Source: Cytophagales bacterium (GTDB lineage Bacteria > Bacteroidota > Bacteroidia > Cytophagales > Spirosomataceae). Taken from it: a stretch of 45,876 nt of DNA. This document shows, piece by piece, positions 1-7,699 of this stretch (the stretch's first letter is position 1; every line of letters begins with the position of its first letter). The notes below the pieces were generated by a model. It saw only the letters and a program-made list of their open reading frames with translations. It made no database searches and was not told the origin of the DNA. The translations under genes were made by a program, and so were the position numbers. The DNA lies in the NCBI GenBank assembly GCA_024742395.1, contig JANSYO010000036.1, positions 1-45,876 on the forward strand. The letters run 5' to 3'.

Positions 1-2540
1 ACAGCAGTATGCACTCTGGAGGTCGTCGCTCCACCAATGAGCAATGGAATTTTCATTCCTCGCTTTTCCATCTCTTTTGCAACGTAAACCATTTCATCCA
101 GTGAAGGTGTAATCAGTCCACTTAAACCAATGATATCTACCTGATGTTCTACCGCTGCATCAAGAATTTTTTCAGCAGGTACCATAACCCCAAGATCAAT
201 AATCTCAAAATTATTACAAGCCAAAACCACACCCACAATGTTTTTACCAATATCATGCACATCGCCCTTAACCGTGGCCATCAGGATTTTACCATTGTTC
301 TTGGTGGTGTTCCCTGACTTTAATTTCTCAGCCTCTAAATAGGGGAGAAGGTAGGCCACTGCCTTTTTCATGACTCTGGCAGATTTTACTACTTGTGGTA
401 AAAACATTTTGCCCGAACCAAAAAGATCTCCCACCACATTCATTCCATCCATTAACGGACCTTCAATAACCTGAAGGGGCGACGGGAAGTTTTTCCTGGC
501 TTCTTCTGTATCTTCCTCAATAAACTCTACCACACCTCTCACCAGAGCGTGTTCTATTCTTTTTTCTACCGGCAAACTTCTCCATTCCTGAATAGCTTTT
601 TCAGCCTCTACATTGGTGCCCTTTAGAGATTCTGCCAGGTCAAGAAGTCTTTCAGTGGCATCATCTTTTCTGTTTAAAAGCACATCCTCTACGGCTTCAA
701 GCAGATCCTTAGGAATATTATCATAAACCTCAAGCATAGCAGGGTTTACTATGCCCATGTCCATGCCTACTTTTCGGGCATGGTAAAGAAAAGCAGAGTG
801 AATGGCTTCTCTAACTTTATTATTTCCTCTAAATGAAAAAGATACATTACTTACGCCACCACTAACATGTACATGTGGCAAGTTTTCTGTAACCCATTTT
901 GTACCTTCAAAAAATGAAATCGCATTAATTTTGTGCTCCTCAATTCCTGTGGCTACGGGAAATATGTTCAAATCAAAAATGATATCTTCAGCAGGGAAAC
1001 CTACTTTGTCAACTAAAATATCATATGACCTTTTGGCAATTTCTATTCTACGCTCTGTGGTATCTGCCTGACCTATTTCATCAAAGGCCATGACAATTAC
1101 GGCTGCACCAAAGTTTTTAACAATGGTAGCCTGTCTTATAAATTCTTCCTCACCACCCTTTAGTGAAATTGAGTTAACAATCCCTTTTCCTTGCACACAT
1201 TTTAACCCGGCCTCAATAATCTCCCATTTTGAGGAGTCTATCATAACAGGAATTCTTGAGATGTCTGGCTCAGAAGCCATCAAATTAAGGAAGGTAGTCA
1301 TGCTTTGAATACCATCAAGCATTCCTTCATCCATGTTTACATCTATGACATTGGCTCCGCCTTCTACCTGATCTAAGGCTACAGAAAGGGCTTCTTCAAA
1401 CTGTTCATTCTTAATTAATCTCAAGAATTTCTTTGAACCGGTTACGTTGGTTCTCTCTCCCACATTGACAAAACCAAGTTCTTTGGTTAGCGTCATTGGT
1501 TCTAGTCCACTAAGTCTTAAAAGCTTTTCAGGAGTGGCTTTCTCACGTGGTTTATATTCAGCCGCAATACGGGCAAATTCTGCAATATGAGCAGGAGTGG
1601 TACCACAACATCCTCCTAAAATATTCACATAGCCTTCTTCCAGAAACTCCCGAACTTGCTCACCCATGAATTCCGGAGACTCATCATATGCACCCATTTC
1701 ATTTGGCAATCCTGCATTTGGATATACACTCACATAACAAGAAGCCACCCTTGACATTTCGCCAAGATATGGTTTCATTGCACGGGCTCCCAAGGCACAG
1801 TTAAGTCCTATTGCCAATAAGTCTCCATGCTTTAATGAATTGTAAAAGGCCTCTGTTGTTTGTCCGGTTAGAGTTCTTCCTGACTGATCAGTGATAGTAC
1901 CAGAAATCATGATAGGCATATCAAACTCGGGATCAGTCTTTTGCTTTTCAGCAATGACTAATTTGGCAGCATAAATTGAGGCCTTACTATTCAATGTATC
2001 TGTAGAGGTCTCCATAATAAGCAAATCGCAGCCACCATCAATCAAGGCTTCGGCCTGTTCTTTGAAAGCATCTACAAGTTGATCAAAGGTGATGGCTCTG
2101 AAACCGGGGTTGTTCACATCTGGAGATAATGAAGCCAGTTTTGTAGTAGGCCCCATAGATCCGCCTACAAATCGAGGCTTTTCAGGATTTTGTGCTGTAA
2201 ATTCATCACAGGCTTTTCTGGCCAGAACAGCACTCTCAAAATTAATTTCTTTGACCAGGTGCTCCATCTTATAGTCTTCCATGGAAACCCAGTTGGCACT
2301 GAAAGTATTGGTTTCTATAATATCTGCCCCAGCCTCCAGATACTCCTTGTGTATAGCAAGAATAACATCAGGCCGTGTCAAAGATAAGAGGTCATTGTTT
2401 CCTTTAACATCATGTGGGAAGTCTTTGAAGCGTTCGCCCCGGTAATCTTCATCTGTTAACTGATAACGCTGAATCATGGTACCCATGGCACCATCTAAAA
2501 TAAGAATCCTCTTTTCTAACTCTTTTTTGATATCTGGCAT
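1..2540 (-). CDS. metH: Cobalamin-dependent methionine synthase, 5' portion (cut by the left edge)
   Basis: This enzyme transfers a methyl group from 5-methyltetrahydrofolate to homocysteine through cobalamin, in the cytoplasm. About 846 codons are visible and the rest lies beyond base 1. Seen in order: an N-terminal homocysteine-binding barrel starting [18 protein letters not shown], with zinc ligands Cys248 in GLNCALGA and Cys311-Cys312 in GGCCGTT; a pterin-binding barrel from about residue 345 ([12 protein letters not shown], then DVNMDEGML); a helical cap; and the B12-binding domain with GDVHDIGKN, whose His762 is the lower cobalt ligand. These positions nearly match the numbering of the E. 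coli enzyme. The end of the B12 domain and the reactivation domain are missing. The ATG at 2540-2538 is chosen because the domain starts directly after it. The gene is divergent from an Lrp-type regulator and has a good TAnnTTTG promoter. Confidence 0.97.
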   Translation of the reverse strand, partial: MPDIKKELEKRILILDGAMGTMIQRYQLTDEDYRGERFKDFPHDVKGNNDLLSLTRPDVILAIHKEYLEAGADIIETNTFSANWVSMEDYKMEHLVKEINFESAVLARKACDEFTAQNPEKPRFVGGSMGPTTKLASLSPDVNNPGFRAITFDQLVDAFKEQAEALIDGGCDLLIMETSTDTLNSKASIYAAKLVIAEKQKTDPEFDMPIMISGTITDQSGRTLTGQTTEAFYNSLKHGDLLAIGLNCALGARAMKPYLGEMSRVASCYVSVYPNAGLPNEMGAYDESPEFMGEQVREFLEEGYVNILGGCCGTTPAHIAEFARIAAEYKPREKATPEKLLRLSGLEPMTLTKELGFVNVGERTNVTGSKKFLRLIKNEQFEEALSVALDQVEGGANVIDVNMDEGMLDGIQSMTTFLNLMASEPDISRIPVMIDSSKWEIIEAGLKCVQGKGIVNSISLKGGEEEFIRQATIVKNFGAAVIVMAFDEIGQADTTERRIEIAKRSYDILVDKVGFPAEDIIFDLNIFPVATGIEEHKINAISFFEGTKWVTENLPHVHVSGGVSNVSFSFRGNNKVREAIHSAFLYHARKVGMDMGIVNPAMLEVYDNIPKDLLEAVEDVLLNRKDDATERLLDLAESLKGTNVEAEKAIQEWRSLPVEKRIEHALVRGVVEFIEEDTEEARKNFPSPLQVIEGPLMDGMNVVGDLFGSGKMFLPQVVKSARVMKKAVAYLLPYLEAEKLKSGNTTKNNGKILMATVKGDVHDIGKNIVGVVLACNNFEIIDLGVMVPAEKILDAAVEHQVDIIGLSGLITPSLDEMVYVAKEMEKRGMKIPLLIGGATTSRVHTA

Positions 2541-2567
2541 TTCTGCAAGTCCTTTTTTATTGCTCTG

Positions 2568-2596
2568 CAAAGATACTTGAAAAGATAAAAAACAAA
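2568..2596 (-). promoter_or_regulatory. Promoter of metH (Bacteroidota -33/-7 type)
   Basis: Reading the minus strand, TTTG (2596-2593) is followed after 17 bases by TATCTTTG (2575-2568), an exact match to the Bacteroidota -7 consensus TAnnTTTG. The predicted transcript starts near 2561, about 20 bases before the metH ATG. That leaves no room for a SAM or cobalamin riboswitch if this is the promoter used. Confidence 0.6.
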
Positions 2597-2657
2597 GTAA
2601 AAATTAATAAGAATAGATAAATTATCTACAAAATTTGATTTAGAGTAGTCTTTTATC

Positions 2658-2678
2658 TAAAATTGGGTCAAATTTGAC
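2658..2678 (+). promoter_or_regulatory. Candidate operator and -7 box in front of the Lrp/AsnC gene
   Basis: GTCAAATTTGAC at 2667-2678 is a perfect 12-base palindrome that ends six bases before the ATG of the regulator. Just upstream is TAAAATTG (2658-2665), one base off TAnnTTTG, with TTTG at 2634-2637 and a 20-base spacer. The palindrome would cover the transcription start, which suits autorepression. Lrp/AsnC proteins often repress themselves; which protein binds here is inference. Confidence 0.45.
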
Positions 2679-2684
2679 AACAAT

Positions 2685-3152
2685 ATGAAATTCGACGAAA
2701 CCGATAGAGCCATACTTCAATACTTACAGGAAGATGCAAAGCTTACTACCAAAGAGCTTGCCGGCAGATTGAATCTTTCTCCTACACCTGTTTACGAGCG
2801 TGTAAAGCGTCTTGAAAATGATGGAGTCATCAAGCGATATGTCGCGGTAATTGACCGAGAGAAGGTAGGGAAAGATCTTATGGTATTGTGTAATATTCGG
2901 TTAAAAGAACATGAACAAAAAGCCGGGGCAAAATTTGTTAAGGAAATTTGCGAATTACCGGAGGTGGCCGAATGTCTGAATATATCTGGCGATTATGATT
3001 TCTTGATTAAAGTAGTGGTCAGTGATATGAGGGAGTATCAAAGCTTTATTATGAATAAGCTAGCCTCATTAGAAAACATTGGAAGTACACAAAGTATATT
3101 CGTGATGGGTGAAATCAAAAATGAGAACATGTATTTGCCTGCCTCAAACTAA
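2685..3152 (+). CDS. Lrp/AsnC family transcriptional regulator
   Basis: This is a 155-residue DNA-binding protein with standard Lrp/AsnC architecture. The N-terminal winged helix-turn-helix includes LTTKELAGRLNLSPTPVYER at about residues 20-40. The C-terminal alpha/beta RAM domain (about 65-150) normally binds an amino acid and assembles dimers into octamers; it contains CLNISGDYDFLIKV. The length is normal. The ATG at 2685 follows a 12-base palindrome closely, as expected for an autoregulated gene. It is divergent from metH, so methionine or another amino acid is a reasonable effector, but nothing in the sequence fixes the ligand. It converges on the CE15-like esterase with only five bases between them. 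Confidence 0.93.
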   Translation: MKFDETDRAILQYLQEDAKLTTKELAGRLNLSPTPVYERVKRLENDGVIKRYVAVIDREKVGKDLMVLCNIRLKEHEQKAGAKFVKEICELPEVAECLNISGDYDFLIKVVVSDMREYQSFIMNKLASLENIGSTQSIFVMGEIKNENMYLPASN

Positions 3153-3157
3153 GGAAC

Positions 3158-4678
3158 TTACCTCTGATCTCTCAACACTCGATTAGCCCAAGGGATAAAA
3201 TACTGTACATTGGGCTGGTCAGTATGGCCACCATCATGTTGCCTCCAGGCAAGTTCCCCGTCTAACTTATCTGTCAGCATTGGAGGCATTTCTTCTTTCA
3301 TGTAATCATTAGAAACTCCAAGGTCTTTAGCTCCCAAAAGTTTATAAACTGCACCTGCAGAAACAACAGCCATATAACTTCCTTTTTGGTCAAGCCACTT
3401 GGCGTCTCCTTTTTCGGGAATTCCATAGCTCACAAAAACGGGTCTTGGTGCACACATGGCAATCACAGCATCAGAGTCGACAGGCAGATCACAACCAGTC
3501 AAACGGCCAAATGAGGACTCTTCTGCTCCATATCTCATGTAATTACCCGCCATCCAATAATTTTCTCCACCTGTTAAACTTTCTACAGCTTCACCAAAGA
3601 CTCTTCTATGCAATGTAGTGCCGCCTTTTCCTGATGAACCAATTAAAGCAAGGGCAAATCGTGGTTCAAAAGCCATAGTAACAAGAGCGGCCTTGCCATA
3701 GCGTGAAACGCCCTCTATTCCCACTTTCAAGGCGTCAACGAGAGAATCTGTTTCTAAATAATCAAGCCCGCGTGCAGCTCCCCAAGCCCATGCTCTTAAA
3801 GTTCCCCAGTCTTCAGGGCTTCGTGGCTGCCCTTTATTGACTAGTCCTATTATGCCTCGTGTTATGCCGGCATGATTATCCGCTTGAATACTGGCGGGTT
3901 CTATAGTGCAATATCCCCATCCGGCAGCCAGCAATTGCTCTGTAGTTGGCGATTCACCATTTGGTGCTGGAGCAAAGAAATTGCCTCTTGGAAGCCTGGT
4001 AACTGGTTCATAAGCAGGATATTTATCAAATATTTCTTTTAAAGTCGGATCGTGTTTGATCATCATCTCCTTAAAACGTGTGTTCAATTTTACCATATCT
4101 TCATCTGAGGGCTGTTTCGGTGCAGGAAAAGCAGGTCTGCCAAACATCATCAATACAGGAACAGGGCCACTTACATTCGTTGGAACCACCAGCATCATAT
4201 TAATATCAACATTAATCAATGGATAGGAACTGTTGTCTACATGACCTACTAATTGTTTAGCTATTACTGGAATACGACCAACAAATTCTTTGTCAGTAAC
4301 TTTTACTGTCCAATTGACCGATGGTATTTCCTTTGGGAGCTTGCCATATATTTCACTCTCAATCAAAGCAGCTAATTCAGGTCTTCTGACGTTCCACCAC
4401 TCATTAGCGGTAGTTATTGTTTTACCATTCTTACTTTTTAGTAGCTCTGGAAGGTCAGGGCAGGGGTTTGCTTTTGATTCATCATAATTAGCAGCATTTG
4501 AAGCTTCGGGATTTCCGCTCGGGCCAGGTCTCAGGCTTAATATGCCCAGTTGACTCATCATGTTTGAGTGATCTTCTTCATTCGTAAAATTTACAGGTTT
4601 CGGAAGATCATTTTGGGTTTGAGCTAAACCAAAAATAGCATTACAAAAAAAGGCGGAGATAAAGACTATACGTTTCAT
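3158..4678 (-). CDS. CE15-like glucuronoyl esterase (secreted alpha/beta hydrolase)
   Basis: This predicted secreted serine esterase has 506 residues. A signal peptide (MKRIVFISAFFCNAIFGLAQ) leads to an alpha/beta hydrolase with the CE15 nucleophile motif GVSRYGKA (Ser325), followed by GGENYW near 370-375 and a C-terminal catalytic His, most likely His485 in HDGGH. In CE15 enzymes the Ser/His pair cleaves esters between lignin alcohols and 4-O-methylglucuronate on xylan; bacterial members can be broader. The length is longer than fungal CE15 and normal for bacterial ones. It is divergent from a TRAP transporter operon, which could import released acids. Its promoter and leader closely resemble those of the esterase-deacetylase gene ending at 7700. 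The CE15 assignment rests on motifs; a more general acetyl-xylan-type hydrolase is the alternative. Confidence 0.8.
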   Translation of the reverse strand: MKRIVFISAFFCNAIFGLAQTQNDLPKPVNFTNEEDHSNMMSQLGILSLRPGPSGNPEASNAANYDESKANPCPDLPELLKSKNGKTITTANEWWNVRRPELAALIESEIYGKLPKEIPSVNWTVKVTDKEFVGRIPVIAKQLVGHVDNSSYPLINVDINMMLVVPTNVSGPVPVLMMFGRPAFPAPKQPSDEDMVKLNTRFKEMMIKHDPTLKEIFDKYPAYEPVTRLPRGNFFAPAPNGESPTTEQLLAAGWGYCTIEPASIQADNHAGITRGIIGLVNKGQPRSPEDWGTLRAWAWGAARGLDYLETDSLVDALKVGIEGVSRYGKAALVTMAFEPRFALALIGSSGKGGTTLHRRVFGEAVESLTGGENYWMAGNYMRYGAEESSFGRLTGCDLPVDSDAVIAMCAPRPVFVSYGIPEKGDAKWLDQKGSYMAVVSAGAVYKLLGAKDLGVSNDYMKEEMPPMLTDKLDGELAWRQHDGGHTDQPNVQYFIPWANRVLRDQR

Positions 4679-4961
4679 TTTATTTCAATAGCTAAGAATC
4701 AAATATAAGAAAACACTTTTAGCTGTAATTCAGACACTTAATGTGTTTGGATACAAGGTCAATTTGAGCAGAGAAGACCTTGAAATCCATCCAGTTAAGG
4801 ATAAAAGAAAAAAGCTAAAGCAAATTGAAATCTCTTGCAAGTAGGGTTGATAATGGGGCTGTCTAGTTATTGTTCAGTTTGATCTTATAATAATGATAGT
4901 ATTTCCTCTACCTTCATGAAAATCTGTTTAGCAGAATAATAGGTATCAAAAGAAAGCTATT
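4679..4961. other. Longest intergenic region, between CE15-like gene and TRAP operon
   Basis: This 283-base divergent spacer holds the minus-strand promoter at 4700-4736. It also holds a perfect 7-base inverted repeat, CAAGGTC (4754-4760) and GACCTTG (4776-4782), with a 15-base spacer. I found no exact TAnnTTTG box for the plus-strand TRAP genes, no RNA gene and no convincing small ORF. Confidence 0.5.
4700..4736 (-). promoter_or_regulatory. Promoter and candidate operator of the CE15-like esterase
   Basis: On the minus strand, TGTCTGAATTACA (4736-4724) is an inverted repeat TGT-N7-ACA. It is followed after 16 bases by an exact -7 box TATATTTG (4707-4700), then a leader ending TATTGAAATAAAATG. 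The same order with near-identical spacing precedes the esterase-deacetylase gene at 10359-10394, which supports a common regulator. Confidence 0.55.
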
Positions 4962-5948
4962 TTGATGAAGCGATTGAGTTTAATTGTCTTATTCCTGGGC
5001 ATTACGTTATTAAGTCAGTGCCGTTCAGAAGCAGAGCCTGAAATTCTGCTTCGAGCCAGTTTGCTTTATAATGAGGATCATACCTGGTATAAGGCATTCA
5101 TTTATTTTGGAGAGTTGTTAGAAGAACGCTCAGGCGGTAGAATGAAACTTGAAGTATATCCTTCCGAACAATTAGCCAAAGAAATGGAGTCTATTCGACT
5201 GATTCAAGCTGAAGTTATTGAAATGACAATTGCGGGTTCTTTGCTTAGCAACTGGATTGAAATTGCTACTTTTTGTGAATTGCCCTTCCTTTTGCAAAGT
5301 TATGAAGAGCAAGAAGCACTCATTAACGGTCCTATTGGAGAACGCATTGAAAAAGAGATGCTGGAAAAAACAGGCTTACGGCCTATTACTTATTTTGTTA
5401 GGGGGCCACGACAGTTAACGTCAAACAGACCCATCAGACACCCAGATGATTTAAAAGGTCTAATTCTTCGGGTGCCCAATGTCTCTTCTTTTGTAACCGC
5501 ATGGGGTGCCATGGGAGCTAAACCTACTCCAATGGCATTTTCTGAGGTATTTACTTCATTACAGCAAGGGACAATAGAAGCTCTAGAAAACCCCTATTCC
5601 CTCATATTAAGTGCCGGCTTTCCGGAAGTTCAAAAGTATGTAAATGTTACTGAGCATGTCATGAGTTGGGGATATCCCATCATAGGTGAAAAACAGTTTC
5701 AGAAGATGCCAGAGGATTTAAAAATTATCTTTTTGGAGGCCGCTGAAGATATGAAGACTTATGAACATAAGCTTTTCCTTGAAAGTGAAGCAAAAGTTAA
5801 AGCAGAGCTAAGAAAGAAAGGAATGGAATTTATAGAAGTAGATAAAGAGGCCTTTGCAAAAAAGTGCGAAAAGGCGATTTACGAAAGTCTTTCTGATGAT
5901 ATGAAGAAAGTTTACCAGCAAATAATAGATTCAAAGAGTTCGATATGA
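4962..5948 (+). CDS. TRAP transporter substrate-binding lipoprotein (DctP family)
   Basis: This is the extracytoplasmic solute receptor of a tripartite ATP-independent periplasmic (TRAP) transporter, 328 residues long, which captures an organic acid or sugar acid and delivers it to the membrane subunits. The N-terminus MMKRLSLIVLFLGITLLSQC ends in a lipobox with Cys20, so it is probably membrane-anchored. The body has DctP features: PFLLQSYEEQEALINGPIGE, then SNRPIRHPDDLKGLILRVPN around 151-170, where the conserved Arg of RVPN contacts the substrate carboxylate, then PMAFSEVFTSLQQGTIEALE. The stop overlaps the start of the small permease gene by four bases, so the three genes form one operon. 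The neighbouring CE15-like esterase makes a uronate-type substrate plausible, but that is inference. Confidence 0.93.
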   Translation: MMKRLSLIVLFLGITLLSQCRSEAEPEILLRASLLYNEDHTWYKAFIYFGELLEERSGGRMKLEVYPSEQLAKEMESIRLIQAEVIEMTIAGSLLSNWIEIATFCELPFLLQSYEEQEALINGPIGERIEKEMLEKTGLRPITYFVRGPRQLTSNRPIRHPDDLKGLILRVPNVSSFVTAWGAMGAKPTPMAFSEVFTSLQQGTIEALENPYSLILSAGFPEVQKYVNVTEHVMSWGYPIIGEKQFQKMPEDLKIIFLEAAEDMKTYEHKLFLESEAKVKAELRKKGMEFIEVDKEAFAKKCEKAIYESLSDDMKKVYQQIIDSKSSI

Positions 5949-6397
5949 TTAAGACAGCAATCGGGAAATTTTTAAAATACGGAACGCTCCTAAGTTCTTT
6001 TGCCCTCATATTCAGTGTATTGCTGCAAATTTATGCACGATTCTTTATGTCAAACACACCAGCATGGACAGAAGAGACCTCCAGAATTTTCTTCATTTAT
6101 GCTGTTTCCTTTGCTTCTGGTTTGGCTTTAAAGGATAATTACTTTGTCTATCTCGATGTCTTTTATGAAAGCCTGCACCCTAAATGGCAAAGATGGATTC
6201 TTAGATCAATTCAAATTCTCCTTTTCGGTCTGTTTGGCATAATGAGTTACCAGGCTATACTTTTTGTAAAACTCGGTATCCCCGAAACCTCTGCTAGTTT
6301 GAGTATTAGTATGTCTTATTGTTTTTTCAGTATGTGTATTATGTCGGCTGGCATGGCGTACTATTCTTTTCTTGAAATATTAAAATCATTTAAATGA
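5945..6397 (+). CDS. TRAP transporter small permease subunit (DctQ family)
   Basis: This 150-residue inner-membrane protein has four predicted transmembrane segments, starting near residues 12, 45, 87 and 121. NTPAWTEETSRIFFIYAVSFASG is the conserved DctQ core motif after the first segment. DctQ pairs with the large DctM subunit and the binding protein in Na+-driven uptake of carboxylates. Its start overlaps the receptor stop by four bases, and its stop overlaps the start of the large permease by four bases, so translation is probably coupled. Length and composition are normal. Confidence 0.92.
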   Translation: MIKTAIGKFLKYGTLLSSFALIFSVLLQIYARFFMSNTPAWTEETSRIFFIYAVSFASGLALKDNYFVYLDVFYESLHPKWQRWILRSIQILLFGLFGIMSYQAILFVKLGIPETSASLSISMSYCFFSMCIMSAGMAYYSFLEILKSFK

Positions 6398-7665
6398 TCT
6401 GGTTCGTATTTCTTGTTTTCCTATTGACCCTCTTTTTGAGATTCCCAATTGCTTTTGCTTTAGGGCTTTCCTGTTTGGTTTACATAGTAGCCGAAGGTAT
6501 TCCATTGATTATCATACCAATGAAAATGTTTTCAGGCATAGATGTATTTGTGCTTTTGAGTATTCCCGGGTTCATTCTGGCTGGTAATTTGATGAACTAT
6601 GGCGGACTAACCACTAAAATAATTGACTTTTGTAATCATATATTAGGTCATATTAGGGGCGGCCTTTCTCTTGCCAATATTGGAGCCTCTATGCTTTTTG
6701 CGGGCATTTCTGGTACTGCAGTTTCAGATACGGCAAGTTTAGGCTCGGTATTAATACCTGCCATGAAAAAAGAAGGTTACGATTCGGGTTTTTCCTGTGC
6801 TGTCACAGCAGCTTCATCCACTGTTGGTCCTATTATTCCACCGAGTGTCCCTATGATTATTGCTGCCACTTTAAGTGGCCTTTCTGTGGGAAAGCTGTTT
6901 TTGGCAGGGGCCGTTCCGGGATTTTTGCTGGGAGCTGGTTTAATGGTGGTGGCCTATTTTATTTCTGTAAAAAGAAATTATCCAAAACACCCAAAGAGTA
7001 GTTTGAGACAAATTGGGGATAGCTTTATTAATACATTCTGGGCCTTATTAATGACATTTATTATTCTATTTGGGATTATCGGTGGCATTTTTACTCCTAC
7101 AGAAGCATCTATTATTGCCGTGGTATATGCCTTCATAATCGGGCGGTATGTTTACAAAAAACTTAGTTTCAAAAGGGTTCAGGTCATTGTACTTGACTCA
7201 ATGAAAACTTCTGCCTCATTGATGATTCTGGTAGGCTTTGCCAATCTTTTCGGATGGATATTAATTACGGAAAGAATGCCACAATATATCTCAGGTCAGA
7301 TTCTGGATTTTAGTAGCAATAAATACATGGTTCTTCTTTTGATTAATCTCTTGCTGATCTTTGTGGGCACATTTATGGAAACTATAGCCGCTCTTCTAAT
7401 ACTTTTTCCAATATTACTGAAAGTCGCCATTACAGTAGGAGTAGACCCTATTCACTTTTCGGTGATAGCTGTCTTGAATTTAATTATCGGCCTAACTACT
7501 CCGCCGGTAGGTGTCTGCCTTTTTGTGGCTTCTAGCATAGGTAAAACTTCTATTGGCAAGGTAAGTAAAGCCTCACTTCCTTTTCTTTTTGTCAGCCTTG
7601 GTGTTTTGGTATTAGTGACCTTGATTCCGGAGCTGTCTTTATTTCTTCCAGGTTTGTTTGAGTAA
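6394..7665 (+). CDS. TRAP transporter large permease subunit (DctM family)
   Basis: This 423-residue, very hydrophobic protein has about twelve membrane segments and is the ion-coupled translocation subunit of the TRAP system. Family signatures are visible: LLSIPGFILAGNLMNYGGLT near 50-70, FAGISGTAVSDTASLGSVLIP near 108-127, AASSTVGPIIPPSVPMIIA near 140-158, and the second half with TETIAALLILFPILLK-type and NLIIGLTTPPVGVCLFV segments. The length is typical. It completes the dctPQM operon. No terminator is obvious before the convergent esterase-deacetylase gene 34 bases further on. Confidence 0.95.
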   Translation: MIWFVFLVFLLTLFLRFPIAFALGLSCLVYIVAEGIPLIIIPMKMFSGIDVFVLLSIPGFILAGNLMNYGGLTTKIIDFCNHILGHIRGGLSLANIGASMLFAGISGTAVSDTASLGSVLIPAMKKEGYDSGFSCAVTAASSTVGPIIPPSVPMIIAATLSGLSVGKLFLAGAVPGFLLGAGLMVVAYFISVKRNYPKHPKSSLRQIGDSFINTFWALLMTFIILFGIIGGIFTPTEASIIAVVYAFIIGRYVYKKLSFKRVQVIVLDSMKTSASLMILVGFANLFGWILITERMPQYISGQILDFSSNKYMVLLLINLLLIFVGTFMETIAALLILFPILLKVAITVGVDPIHFSVIAVLNLIIGLTTPPVGVCLFVASSIGKTSIGKVSKASLPFLFVSLGVLVLVTLIPELSLFLPGLFE

Positions 7666-7699
7666 TTGTTCTATTAGGAATTACATGAATGAATAAACA

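Noticed and set aside
2541-2684. A SAM or cobalamin riboswitch upstream of metH
   Set aside because: The gap is only 144 bases, AT-rich, with no paired elements I can find, and the predicted promoter leaves a leader of about 20 bases.
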